DNA of 64,000 nt from Petunia secreta (Eukaryota; Streptophyta; Magnoliopsida; Solanales; Solanaceae), in contig JARKIP010000042.1 of the NCBI GenBank assembly GCA_029990175.1, forward strand, positions 620,001 to 684,000. The letters are read 5' to 3'. A program made the position numbers and the translations under genes. Shown here piece after piece: positions 10,811 through 22,661 of the stretch; the stretch's first letter is position 1, and every line of letters starts with the position of its first letter. Under the pieces are notes generated by a model. The model did no database searches, was not told where the DNA came from, and was given only the letters and a program-made list of their open reading frames with translations.

Positions 10811-11381
10811 AAAACTGCTTGGAAGACTTGCTACTAAAGACAGATTAAGTATGGGGAATGAATATTGATGCAACATGCCCACTATGCAACTCTGCAGTTG
10901 AAACTCTAAGCCACTCATTCTTTGAGTGCAGGTTTACAACAGAACTCCGAGGCAAAATACTGCTTTGGCAAGGAATGTCAAGACAGACCGATGGCTGGAA
11001 TGAAGAGGTGGGAAGGGCCATTGCCAAATGTGGAGGCAAATCTCCAGCTACTTACCTATATCACATGTCCCTAGCTGTAGTAGTATACCAACTATGGAAG
11101 GAAAGAAATTATATAATATTTCAGCACAAGCAGCGTACCAGCGCTATCATCGTGAAGCTGATCATTCAGGAGGTCTATGTAAAGGGATACATGAAGCCAA
11201 AACTGCCTGAAAAACTCTAGGCACTTAACTTCTATCATGTATAGCTTAATTAGCTTAGTAGCATTAGTAGTGTAGATCTACTGTGGGGAAATGTCCAGAG
11301 TAGATCCTTTTTTCTTTATTTGAGCTGTAAAAACTTCGCTTTGGTAATGAAATTCCCATTTAATTACCAAAAAAAAAAAAA
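10811..11381 (+). pseudogene. L1-type LINE 3' end (zf-RVT domain and poly-A tail)
   Basis: Begins with KLLGRLATKDRLS, shifts frame, and continues at 10858-11220 with the zinc-binding reverse transcriptase domain CPLCNSAVETLSHSFFEC (CX2CX8HX4C), then YQLWKERNYIIFQHK, the usual C-terminus of plant L1-like ORF2. A 3' UTR of about 145 bases ends in an A-run (11369-11381). The copy is heavily 5'-truncated, as expected for target-primed insertions. Confidence 0.88.
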
Positions 11382-11802
11382 GAATTGATTTAAAGTTAGC
11401 CATATGTAGCTCCCAACTTCAAGTTTAAAAAGAGCTTGTTTAATGAGGGTATATGGCAAAGACCCGAAATAGGTTGTTTCTGCCAAAAAAAAAAAATTAA
11501 ATTAACTGGCTAAAACCTAAATTGGGATGGCTAGATTCCGTGGATGAAAATGACATGATATCTCTTACAAAGACCCCTAAGTGAAGTAGATTGGAAAACA
11601 GACCCTCTATAGTGGAGGTAGATCATGACCTCAACGCACAATTATGAAGCAACATGGTGAAATGAGTGGTTAAAAAATGAAAAATTAAAGAATGAATTCC
11701 TTTTATTGAAAAGTGAATGGCCACAAATGATGAAAACACATTTTTGAATTTTTTACCTATCTTTAGGGATAGTCTTTCTGTCTAATTTTGGTGTTTGATT
11801 TC
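11382..11802. other. Intergenic DNA between LINE and Tat element
   Basis: No coding or repeat family recognised. It includes an A-run near 11487. Confidence 0.4.
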
Positions 11803-12334
11803 TGTATTGGGTGAAAAATCAGCCTTGCCTCGGTCTTAGAGCTCGAGGCAAGCCTTAACGAACACCTGTTGATCTGGCTCCTCGGAGGAGAACCGAGGGC
11901 AAGGTGCATCGGCAAGCCTTGATGAAGTTTATGCCTCGAGCGTGTGGAGGCTTGGTCCCTCCAGGTGATTGATTCGGCCCTCAGAGAAGCCGTTACTCTA
12001 TGGAGCAGTTAATGTTGTAACTGTTGCCTATAATTGCCACATTAAAGAGGAAGATCATGGGCTGACCATGATTGAACGTGGAGTAAATGGCTCTTAATTG
12101 TATTTATTGTTCCTTCATCCTTGTATGCTATAAATAGTCACTTGGTAATTATGTGAAGAGATATAGAAAATAAGCAACAAACACTTACTTTTGTCTCATT
12201 GCTATCGTTAAAAATTCCTTACTGTGCTTCTTGCTTACTGTGCTTCTTGATATTTTTCGACTTTGATACGAACGATTGCTTGTTAACCCAAAACAAATTC
12301 GATTTATCGTCCTAATCAGTTTTAGGCCAACACA
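11803..12334 (+). repeat. Tat element 5' LTR
   Basis: 532 bases, TG...CA. A probable promoter is GCTATAAATAGTCACTTGG near 12127-12145. The sequence TTACTGTGCTTCTTG is duplicated near 12219-12250 and is single in the other LTR, an indel specific to this copy. Confidence 0.93.
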
Positions 12335-12336
12335 AA

Positions 12337-12355
12337 TTGGCGCCGTCATTGGGAA
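12337..12355 (+). promoter_or_regulatory. Tat primer-binding site
   Basis: TTGGCGCCGTCATTGGGAA lies two bases after the LTR. TGGCGCCGTC is the usual start of the PBS in plant Tat/Ogre elements, thought to pair with tRNA-Arg. Confidence 0.85.
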
Positions 12356-12424
12356 ACTAACAATAACATTTGTTCCAAGGTTGCGTTTCAAGCTTAATCT
12401 TATTATCTTTGTTGGTTCTTATCA

Positions 12425-14163
12425 ATGGTGGATAACACCAATAACTCCGACAACACAATGGTCCTAACTTCCGACCCGACAACTAGTGTTACTTCGTCAG
12501 GTGGTGGAGCATCAATTCAACCAACTGGTGTAGTGCCACCAACTGGCTTAACTCCACCAACCGGTTTAATCCCCCCAACTAGGATTATTCCGCCACCAAT
12601 TGATCCCTATTTATCAGGTTCGAATGATCCTTTTCAAATATATGTAATGGCCACTCTGCAACGGCTTCAATGAAATTCGTTGCTTTCTCTAGAAATGGGA
12701 GAAGTTGAACAAATCCCATCGAGGTTCCACCCATTGCTCTTAATCGAAGCATCCCTAATGTTGTTCCTACGGGCGCAACAACAGAGGGACTTCCAAATGG
12801 AGCTGTATCTGGAGGCTCGGGGACTGCCCCATTAGGAACTCAACCCTTCGGGGCAGCCCCCACGATGGCTGAAACAAGCGCCTCATCAGACTTTGAAAAA
12901 TAGAGAAAGGACTTCAAAGCCCAGTTTGAAAAGCGGCTTGAGAATGTCCCCGGGGTAAGAAAGCCTCAGCGAGTGTTGGACATTAAAAAATGCAGGCAAC
13001 AACCCTTCAAGCCCGAGGCTTCTCCCTCTCCTATTCCCAAATACTTCAAGCTACAAATGATGAAAAAATATGATGGGACAACCAACTCAGTTGACCATAT
13101 AACCGAGTACATGACCATGGTCAAGAGCAACAACTTGATCCTAGTGGAAAAGAAATATATGTTTCTTAAGAAGTTTGGGGATACCCTCGAGAAAGGAGCA
13201 TTGCGTGGGTATATGTATCTTCCATCCCAGTCGATTTCAAGCTTCAAAGAGCTAGCTGGAGCTCAAAAGATCCTCAAGAGAAGAGAGATATTCAAAGTTA
13301 AGAACAAGTATCTCGAGCCAATTAAAGATTTCCTCGAGCGATTTCAGGCTGAGATGATGGATCTGCTAACGATGGAGGATAACTTGGCGGTTATAGATTA
13401 AGAGAAATAAAAATGTTAGCAACTTCGAGGGGGCTGCTGAGTTGAAAAGGGACATTCAGCAGTGGTAGGCTCAAACTTGGGATGAGTTCCACGATAGAGC
13501 TACTGCCAAGATTAGGCTTGAAGAGGCTGAATGGAGGGCAACAGGTCGATACAATTCTTATAGAAATCTCCCCGAATCTTCTCGACGTACCGATGCGCCA
13601 AGAGGAAACTCGAAGGTAGTTTCGAGCCCTATAACTCACAGAAACAGCATGTGAGCCAGCGGCTCAGAGGGCTACATATAAGTCAAAGGCTCGGGGGAAA
13701 GATCAACACGAATACTAACCAAAAGAATTCCTCGGGACCATCTTTGGTGTCCAAGGATAAAGACTTGCCCCGTCGTGGTTGATTCAAGGATCTTACGCGG
13801 CGGAGCGGTGAAAAGACGATAGTAGACCAGACGCCTGATTACAACTTCAATGTTTCAACTTGAGTTGGTAAATGCCATAAAGGGGATGACAAATCAAGGT
13901 GTAAGGTTGCTGAGGGATATGTGAACGTCCCCAGGGAAAAGAGATCAAACTCAATATTGTGAGTTTCATATGGATTATGGACACGCTACTGTGGACTGCA
14001 AAGCGCTACGCCTCGAGGTAGCCCATCTTCTTAAGAAGGGTTTATTAGTAGAGTATCTCATTGATAAGGGGAAACAAAACTTTTCTAAAAATAGGGGAGT
14101 GGGACAGCCATCGAGGGCCCAGTCTTCTAAAAGAGTTGTGAGTGTTATAACTGGGGGATCATA
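12425..14163 (+). pseudogene. Tat Gag remnant
   Basis: ATG at 12425 opens a Pro/Thr-rich N-terminus (PTGVVPPTGLTPPTGLIPPT) that ends at a stop. The Gag core is at 12973-13401 (YDGTTNSVDHITEYMTMVK, LKEL-type helices, FLERFQAEMMDLLTMEDN). Another remnant at about 13950-14163 holds CEFHMDYGHATVDC and EVAHLLKKGLLVEYL, the usual Gag C-terminal zinc-binding region of Tat elements. At least three frame breaks separate the pieces. Confidence 0.82.
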
Positions 14164-14164
14164 A

Positions 14165-14590
14165 GTGAATGATGTTAACTTTGCTGCTGCAAAGAAATTC
14201 ACAAAATTTTCAATCACCATGGAGAAGATGACCCGAGCTGGTGGGTCGGGAAAGAAAATAGTTTTTGATGAAGAAGACTGTGATGGGATGATGTTCCCCC
14301 ATCATGATGCTCTAGTGATCATGTTGAGGATTAATGAGTGTGATGTCAAACGAGTCTTGATCGATCCTGAAAGTTCAGTAAATATTATCAATTATGGAGT
14401 TGTCGATACGATGTGGTTGAAGGACCTGGTCGTCTCGAAGGCAACTATACTGGCAGGATTTAACAAGTCTACTGAGAAGACGCTAGGAGAAATAACTCTT
14501 ACTACAACTTTCGAGGGGTTTGATAAGAAAACTGATTTTCAAGTGATGACCGAGGATATGGCTTACAATGTTATCCTCAGAAGACCTTGA
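14165..14590 (+). pseudogene. Tat aspartic protease remnant
   Basis: Retropepsin region with HHDALVIMLRINECDVKRVL, then the active-site segment LIDPESSVNII where Tat families normally have LIDPGSSVNI-type sequence. The Gly to Glu change should inactivate it. It continues with TTTFEGFDKKTDFQVM and AYNVILRRP and ends at a stop just after the usual ILGRP-type motif. Confidence 0.82.
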
Positions 14591-14869
14591 ATTCATGAGA
14601 TGGAAGTTGTTCCATCTACCTTGCACCAAGTCATTAAATTCCCAACCTCATGGAGAATTCATTCAATCCGAGATGAGTAGCAAATAGCTCATGAATGCTA
14701 TTCAGTTGCGATGAAGAATGGAGTCGGCACGATTGGGCCATCCAAATAGCAATCACTTAGCCCGAGGCTTGATGAGGAGGAGAGCTCAATTCTTGAAGTA
14801 AGTTCTTAAAGAGAAGTAGAGAAGGCGCCGACATTCATACAAGAGCCTCGGAAGCAAAAGGCTGAGGAT

Positions 14870-15172
14870 TCCACAATTGAGGAGTTGGAATATTTTGCTT
14901 TGTCAAAGGAATTTCCAGAAAGGAAGGTGTTTGTAGGCTCGGAGCTAGATCCCGAGTCAAAAAGAGTTCTCATTGAGTTTCTGAAAGCAAATGATAATTG
15001 TTTCGCTTGGTCTCATACCGACATGGTTGGGATTGACTCCAAGATAATGACACATAAGCTAAATGTGGGTTCTAACCACCCTCCAGTGAAACAAAAGAAA
15101 AGGCTGCACACCGGCGTAAAAAAAGGCTATCCAAGATGAGACCAAGATATAGCTTAACAATGGTTTCATTAG
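14870..15172 (+). pseudogene. Tat reverse transcriptase, N-terminal part
   Basis: Encodes the linker and start of RT: LIEFLKANDNCFAWSHTDM, GIDSKIMTHKLNV and NHPPVKQKKR. After a 1-base shift KKAIQDETKI and LNNGFI follow. The CACTA insertion falls immediately after FI; RT resumes at 19032 with EVKYPDW. Confidence 0.85.
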
Positions 15173-18100
15173 CACTACAAAGAAATTGAACTTTCGGTGG
15201 CGGCTTTACGTGGCGACTTCGTTTGTTGCAACAAAAGATAAAGGTTTCTGTAGCAACTTGAAAAAGTTGCCACCAAAAGTGATTGTTTTAGTGGCGACAA
15301 AATTAATAGCCACGGAAAACAGTATTTTCGTGGCAACTATGCTTGAGTCGCAACAAATATTAGATAACTTTCGCTTTTCCTCCGAAAAAATTGTTTGCTG
15401 AAAAGGTATTCGCCGCGACTTGTTCGCGCTCGCCACGAAAAGTAATTTGTGGTGACGCAGTTGCCACGAGAATAGAGCTAGTGCGGCGACCTTTTAATGG
15501 TTGTCACTAAACGTTAAAATGTTATTTCAAAGAAATAAAAATAAAAGAACTGAATAACACATCCAAAGAACCACAAAACCCTCCCTTCGTTCATTTTTTT
15601 TTTTCAATTTTTGTTCTTTGCAGCCGTCTTCCCCCAAATACACAAAAACGACAAAACCCTAGACCCCTGCAATCACGCTTCTTCTCAAATCTAGTTTGCA
15701 GTCGCTGATGCTTCATTAATCATCGGTACGTACCCTCTCTTTTTCTTCTTGGCTAAAGCCTGAATAGCTACTTCTCCAAAATATGTATAAATTCTGCCTA
15801 AGCTTCGCCTCCCATGGAATTTGTACGTCTCCAGTCTCTTTCCTTTTTCTTGTGAATGTAAGCTAAGATTTTTCTTAACTAGTGATATCAATAGCTTTTA
15901 GGGATATCACATCATCTATAGAATTATTTTGAAATCTATCTTCAACCCTAGAAACTGACTAGAGATTTATATACTAGAACTAAAGTTGAAATTTGATGTA
16001 AATTTTAGATGAAAGCTTTAGAGATATAAGTCTTAGTTGTGCTGTGAAGATTATTTCAGTAATTTTTTTGAGGAATTGCTGCTCTTTTTTTCATGCCATT
16101 GGTTAGGAATAACTGCGTTTAATTGCTTTTTGACAGCGTCATATTCAGCAAATATATTTTCTTCTTGTTGTGTTTCCTGTATGTTTAAATATATGTGGGC
16201 TCAAGAATAAACAATTTAATGTGTGCACTGGCGCGCCCTCAGTATACTAGAAAATCAAAGATTTTCCTTCTTGTTGTATCCTCTATTTTTTCTTAGTTTT
16301 GTATTTTTAATTACAACTGAGACGGAGGATTTATTGTTTGTTCATTTGCTATGGTGATATCAATGAAATCTCTTGTATTTATGATTCTTTCTATGACGTT
16401 CCTGCCTTGGGGCTGTGGTTGGAGTGAGGGAGGGCTACAATTCACTTATCTGGTCCAGGAACATTTTTTTCAGGAAGGACTCATTTTTGCTTGATTTTTG
16501 TAGATTAAAAATGTTTGAGCTATCTTATTGAAGAAATAGACTTTGATAACTTTTTAACCTACTCTTTTAGGTTGTTGTATTATCTGTTATTTATTTTTTA
16601 AGTTTAAAGTACACTTTGTGGAATTTGTCATTCTCCGGTTGTAGTTGTAGACATTTTAACTGTTAGTTGTAGGTATAGCTTAAAATTAAGGGCCTTGTAG
16701 TTATTTAGCTGCTACCTAAACTACTAGCTACTCTGCTTTAGCAACCTGAGCTTTTAACGTGTGTTAAACATTAAGCTTGTTCTGTATTTTTGTAAGCTGG
16801 AATATATCAATTTAAATATTTTAGTCGAGCATAACACATCCAGAGCTTTACTAAGCTTGGTTTCTTGAATTACACACATCTATTTATGTAATTGGAGCAA
16901 GCAGCAGCTTTTCCCCAATTGATTTGATGTTCTAATTAATCACTTAAAATTTTAGGAGCCATAGTGCATATGCTTCAATATCTTGACCTAATTAAGAAGT
17001 AGAGTTAGGTTTGACACCTACCAAAGGGACTTATATATACTTCCATGATGATATTGTAGAGATAAAAAAGCTTTCATGCCCATAATTTACTACCAGAGGA
17101 TAGAATATAGATGTGACTCCGATAGCCTCGCTATGGTGCTGTGATCCGTGGTGTCGATAAGGATTCAAAGTTTGATGAGGCTAGAGATTCTTACAATTCA
17201 ATCCTGGATACAGGGCATGCCTTAGCTGCCAGCATACTCTTTAGTGAGTGCTTCATTGTCCTAATATCTTAATGGAAGATGTGCTGCATTTGTAAAGAAT
17301 AATGTAAAGAAAATGAAAATGTTAGGTTATACAATTTTTTATTGAAAGATCTCAACATATATCATGTCTAACCATCAACCACATATGCTAGATACTGTAC
17401 TTGCTTAGGATTTTAAATTCATCTCTTATATTTGACATTTCATAATGTGGATTTGAAGTAGGGGTTTGTATTTTCAAATATTCATGATAGTGAACATACT
17501 GATATCAAAGAACAAAGCTGAATGAAAAGCTTTTAACCCACTACGAACAAACTACAAAAAAATAATCTCAGAGTATGTTATCAGGATTCTTGATTGCAAG
17601 TTTTGCTTCATTTCTACAAGAATTTTTTTGGTCAAAAAAGATTTCATTCTCAATCTTAAGTCAAAATGTGATAATTTTTTTACTTATTTTTTGGTGCAAG
17701 TTGGTAGTGGCAAATTTTAGAGCCCAAAACCATACTTGATTTTCTTACTTCATTACACGATATGTAACGATTCTATTTTTTTTTTTTTTTTGGGATGTAA
17801 CTTTGTACATCTTTAGCTGACACATCAATAAATATTACCTTATCAATTTTTTTTTGTTTGCTTCATTTCCTTAATTTAATGATGGACAAATAAAAGGAAT
17901 GTGCTTGGACTTGGTATTTTTTTTAAAGGTCTTGTACTTGGTATTTCATACTTGAAAAGGGAATCTGGTACTTGTTTCTTTCTCTTTTATTTATAAATTC
18001 TTCCAGTCTGCCTGACATTAAAAACGGAAGTGGACAATCTTTTTGAAGATCTAGCATTTGACTTCAGGCTTCATGGTGTTTAAGGGATCAATGTTATGCA

Positions 18101-19028
18101 ATTTAAGATGTGGATGTGTTTACCCTTCACCTGAACTTTGCTTTTTAAATGCTTTTCGTTAGTACTTGACTTAGGATCTGCTTATTTTCGTACTATGCAC
18201 ATATTATTGATTGTTCATGTTTTTTATTTTCTTAATAGCGAGGACAAAGTACTTCAACAATGGAAAACTGAAGCCTGCTCATGGAGTAGTTTGACAATAT
18301 TGGAGTACTTTGGAGATATTGGAGTGGTTATAAGATGTTGGCAATATCTGGAAAGCAGGAATGACAAAAAGAGGGCGCTTTTTAGTGTTGCAGTGAAAAA
18401 GAGGGCCTTGTAGATATTTTTATGGTTTTTTCGTCTATGGTAGAAACATTATTACAATATGTTTTTTTTTTCTGTTTATGTACGTGCAATGACAATGTAT
18501 TGACTATTTTATGTTGTATAGACCTTTTAGTGTTGAAAAGATATTATACAATTTTTTTCTGTAAAATGTCTTATCTACCAAAATATTAGGTTTGTATTTT
18601 TCTTTGGTGACTAGTATGAAAATATATATGGTTGTTTATTATTTGATAAAAAATGAATTACTTCTCTGATGACATTTTACTGCCACAAAAGCAATGGGCA
18701 TTAGTGGCGATGTAAGTTGACACAAAAAGGTCAGGTTTTTTGGAAAATAAATCTATATAGTAGCGAGCTATGTCGCCACCAAAGAATAAATTCAGTGGCG
18801 ACTATTCTCAATGATGTATATTTGTTGCAACGTGAATAACCTTTTTGTGGCAGAGAAAGCCGCCACTGAAAGTGGACATCTACTGGCGACTTTTTTGGAC
18901 GCCACGGATAAGTATCAGCCACTGAGTATAGCCAACAACTAGTGGGTCGCCACCAAAGTATTTTTGTGGCGACTTTTTGACTTTCTGTGGCGATTATAGT
19001 CGCCACAAAAAACACCATTTCTTGTAGT
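15173..19028. mobile_element. Non-autonomous CACTA (En/Spm) DNA transposon with 3-bp TSD
   Basis: The left end is CACTACAAAGAAATTGAAC and the reverse complement of the right end is CACTACAAGAAATGG. The target duplication TAG is at 15170-15172 and 19029-19031. Subterminal zones (about 15190-15510 and 18690-19010) hold many direct and inverted copies of GTGGCGACTTTTTG-like words (TCGCCAC/GTGGCGA), the expected transposase-binding arrays. No transposase domain was recognised in the 3.2 kb interior. The interior does hold exon-like sequence. The insertion splits the Tat RT without loss of codons at the junction. Confidence 0.93.
15540..18650 (+). other. CACTA interior, AT-rich, with exon-like segments
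   Basis: 15570-15730 resembles a plant 5' UTR (CT-rich, CAAAACCCTAGACCCCTGC) ending at a donor-like GGTACGTACC. 17126-17243 is an open, coding-like segment between an acceptor-like GATAG and the donor GTGAGT; it translates to RYGAVIRGVDKDSKFDEARD and continues ILDTGHALAASIL. A last open segment is 18236-18412. The remainder is intron-like and T-rich. I read this as a possible captured host gene but do not recognise its product. Confidence 0.4.
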
Positions 19029-19720
19029 GTAGAGAAGTGAAGTACCCCGATTGGCTCACCAACGTGGTGGTGGTGCCAAAGAAGAATGGAAAGTGGAGGA
19101 TGTGCATTGATTATAATGAACAAGGCTTGCCCAATAATTCATATCCTTTACCCAGATAGATAGGTTGATAGACTCCATAGCTAGACATAAGCTATTAACC
19201 TTCCTGGATGCGTACTCGAGGTGCAACCAAACTCTAATGGATTCAAATGATGAGGAAAAAACTTCTTTCATCACGGATGAAGGAACATATTGCTACAAGG
19301 CGCGCCCTTCGGTCTCAAAAATGTCAGGGTGACCTATCAAAGGCTGGTATGTCGGATGTTCAGAGATCATATTGGAAAAAATGATGGAAGCTTATATAGA
19401 TGACATGCTAGTAAAATCTGCTCGAATGGAAGATAATTTGGACCATTGGAGGGAGGCTTCTGCAATTTTGAGGCAATACTGCATGAAGTTAAATCCTGAA
19501 AAGTGCACTTTTGGGGTTGGCTCGGGAACGTTTTTGGGATTATTATCTCCGAGCGAGGCATCGAGGCAAATCCTGATAAGATCAAGGCTATTCAAGATAT
19601 TCCCGAGGAACTATCAAAGACCAAAAGAAGTTCAACGCTTAACTGGCTGACTAGCCGCTTTCATCTAGAGGTCCTCCGAGTGGTACCACAAGTTTTTTTT
19701 CTATTCTGAAAAAGAATACT
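19029..19720 (+). pseudogene. Tat reverse transcriptase, catalytic and C-terminal part
   Basis: Resumes with EVKYPDWLTNVVVVPKKNGK and WRMCIDYNE. Frameshifted pieces hold LLTFLDAYSRCNQ (palm motif with Asp) and the catalytic YIDDMLV at about 19396, followed by HWREASAILRQYCMKLNPEK and CTFGVGSGTFLG. SERGIEANPDKIKAIQDI continues in another frame. The YIDD box is intact but the gene has several frameshifts. Confidence 0.87.
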
Positions 19721-20290
19721 ACCTTTGAGTGGACTCCTGAATGTTGAGAAGTGTTGAAAGAACTAAAGCACTATTTGGAAAATGCGCCGTTGCTTGCTAA
19801 GCCAAGAGATGGTGAGAGATTATTGATATATTTGGCCGTATCTGAGGCGGCAGTTGGTGCTGTTTTGGTTTGAGAGGAAGATGGGAAGCAACAACCTATA
19901 TATTACGTCAGAAAAACTTTTCTCGATGCTGAAACAAGGTACCCTCATCTAGAAAAATTAGCACTTGCCTTGGTTATAGCAGCTCGTAAACTTCGGACCT
20001 ATTTTTAGTGTCATCCCATAGCTGTAGTAACAACTTTCCCATTGAGAACTATATTACATAAGTGTGAACTGTCGGGGAGATTATCTAAGTGGACAGTTGA
20101 GCTAAGTGAGTATGACATTATATATCAGTCCCAAAATGCCATAAAATCTCAAGTGTTGGCATATTTCGTAGCTGATTTCAGTGCTAGGATACTCCCCGAG
20201 GTAGAAAAGGAGAATCTATTTTCAAAGGCTCCAGCCTCCAGGGTGTGGAAACTTACACTAATGGAGCAACTAATTCCAGCGTCTCGAGGC
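19720..20290 (+). pseudogene. Tat first RNase H domain
   Basis: Frames covering FEWTPE, LKELKHYLENAPLLAKP, LLIYLAVSEAAVGAVLV, PIYYVRKTFLDAETRYPHLE and LALALVIAARKLRTYF match the Gypsy RNase H that directly follows RT. 20042-20299 continues with LRTILHKCELSGRLSKWTVE and LAYFVADFSA. Interrupted by TGA/TAG codons at about 19873 and 20007. Confidence 0.82.
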
Positions 20291-20640
20291 TCAAATTAGT
20301 GCTCGTAACTCCTACGGGGGAGAGGTTGAGGCATTCAGTGAAATTGGGAAGTTGACTAACAATGAAGTTGAGTATGAGGCTGCAATATCGGGTTTAGAAT
20401 TGGCTAAGAAAATGGGGGTTGAGAAAATCGAGCTAAGGAGTGATTCGCAGTTAGTCCTGAACCATATCCTCGGTGACTTTTCGGCTTGGGAGCCCAGAAT
20501 GAAGCAACTTGTGATTTGAGCACTACAAGCCCTCGGTGCGTTCCAAGAGTAGAAAGTCCAGCAAATCCCTCGAGAGAAAAATGCCGAGGCTGATGCACTG
20601 GCTAACTTGGCTTCTGCTATTGAAGCTGGGGACTGGGGGG
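20240..20640 (+). pseudogene. Tat second (archaeal-type) RNase H domain
   Basis: A second RNase H follows: LVLVTPTGERLRHSVKLGKL, TNNEVEYEAAISGLELAKKM, GVEKIELRSDSQLVLNHILG and EKNAEADALANLASA. The spaced acidic residues NEVEYEA, RSDSQLV and NAEADALA match the active-site pattern of the additional RNase H found only in Tat-lineage elements. Stops break it at about 20297 and 20518. Confidence 0.83.
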
Positions 20641-21955
20641 GCTGATGCAGATGTTTGGGTATTCACATCCGTGGTGGGAAAAATGAAGTTGGAAGTAAAT
20701 GCAGTAAATAGGCATTGGGATTGGCGGACCAAGTTTATTTCCTATCTAGATTTAGGAATCCTGCCGGCAGACAAGAGGGAAACAGAAAAGCTCCGAAGGC
20801 AAGTGGTCCCATATTCACTTGTGCAAGGGCAATTGTATAAAAAACTCTACTGCAGCCCGATAGCTAAATGCTTGGGTCCAGGGGAGTATGGCTATATGAT
20901 GGGAGAGTTTCACGAGGGCGAGTGTGGAAATCACTCCGGGGGAAAGGCCTTAGTACGTAAGCTCCTTCGAGCTGGCTACTACTGGCCTAAGATGAGTGAA
21001 GATGCTTGGTCATTTGTTAAAAAATGTGACAAGTGTCAGAAGCATGCTTCGATGATCCATCAACAAGCTGAGCCATTGCATTCAATCGTGTCGCCGTGGC
21101 CATTTATGAAGTGGGGGATAGATATTGTAGGCCCATTTCCCAAAGAAAAGGGTAGTGTAAAATTCATTCTTGTACTCACTGATTATTTCACCAAGTAGGT
21201 CGAGGCAGGATCTTTTGCTAGGGTTCGGAAAAGAGACGTTATCGACTTTGTTTTGAAAAATATCATATGTAGATTTAGAGTTCCGAGGGAGATAACGTGT
21301 GATAATGGCAAACAGTTCATAGGTTCGGAGGTAACTACTTTCTTTGCCAAATGAGGAATTAAAAGAGTGGTCTCAACGCCTTATCATCCCATGCTAATAG
21401 GCAGGCTGAGTCCTCAAATAAGATAATCGTGGAGAATTCTAAGAAAAGGATGGATGAAGTCAAAGGCTCGTTGCTCGATGTACTGCTCGGGGTGTTGTGG
21501 TCGATGAGAACGACTGATAAAAGTAGCACTGGAGAGACCCCATTTTCCCTTGCTTATGGGATTGACTCGTTGATTCCTGTCGAGGATGGTGAGACCAGCC
21601 TTCGGTATGCTCATGCAACCGAGGAGTCAAACCAGCAAGCTATGCGCGTGGAACTAGATTTACTCGAAGGGCGAATGGAATTGGCTCTGGTTCGGTTGAT
21701 AGCCCAAAAGTGACAGATCGAGGCATACTTTAATAGAAAGGCTAAATTCAGAGCCTTTAAGGTTGGCGATTATGTCTTAAGGGCCTTAAATGAAACGACT
21801 AAGGAAAAGAATGCAGGAAAATCGGCTGCTAATTAGGAAAGGCCTTATCCAATTAAGGTCATCGTAGCAAAAGGATCTTACCAGCTCGAGGATCTCCGAG
21901 GCAATCAAGAGCCTTTAAATTGGAATATTTCTAACTTAAAGCGCTATTATTTTTG
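20640..21955 (+). pseudogene. Tat integrase remnant
   Basis: The HHCC zinc domain is at about 20905-21060 (FHEGECGNHSGGKALVRKL, YYWPKM, CDKCQKHA). The core has WGIDIVGPFPKEKG (first Asp) and, after a stop at 21196, ITCDNGKQF (second Asp) and VVSTPYHP. A frameshift follows and 21429-21713 gives the C-terminal core (LWSMRTTDKSSTGETPFSLA). The tail reaches LNWNISNLKRYYF and a stop at about 21955. Dead copy. Confidence 0.85.
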
Positions 21956-22660
21956 ACACTGAGGTACGTTAACCTTCGTCAAACATAATCTTTCACTTAC
22001 GGCATTGAGTTATGAATGCTCCAACGCTTGGGTCGAATGATACTAACCCCTTGTTTTTCTTTGCTTTACCTTTTCAGGAAGTGGAGGGAACGATACACAG
22101 TGCTCGGGTCTTCATTCTTCACACTTCACCATTGGGGGATGCAAAGGGAGTTAATGTAGTCAGCTTTCGACTCATAGCTTCTTGACTGGGGACTCCGACA
22201 AAAGAGACCCAAGGTCAAGCTATCCGTGCACCGGGGACTGTTTTCTAGGGATTAGCTTAGTCAGTTATTGTTATCACTCGAAGTGGCTTTGTAATGAAAA
22301 TGAGCCTAAGTCTCATTATCACTAGGTTTCATGTAAGATCGGCTCGAATTTGTCAATGGAGTAAAACTTGATTCGATATTTTTTTTTATTTATGATTTGA
22401 TGCTTATAGACAAATTGTTGTTTTTATGCCACGGCTCGAGAATGAGACGTCGTTCTAAGCTAGCTTTAACTTAAGATGAATTTCTTCTAAGTTTTAAGGA
22501 TAAATTTTTTCCAAGTCTTACAAGCAAATTGTTCTAAGTATAAGCACTTTCAATAAGCAAAGTAAAGACAAAGTCAACAGAAACTTCATTGATAGAGGCT
22601 CGAAAGCCCAAAAGTTATATACAAAGAGACTCGAACAAAAAATATATACACAGAAGAGTC
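21956..22660. other. Tat 3' untranslated spacer
   Basis: Non-coding spacer between integrase and the antisense coding remnants. No recognisable domain. Confidence 0.5.
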
Positions 22661-22661
22661 A

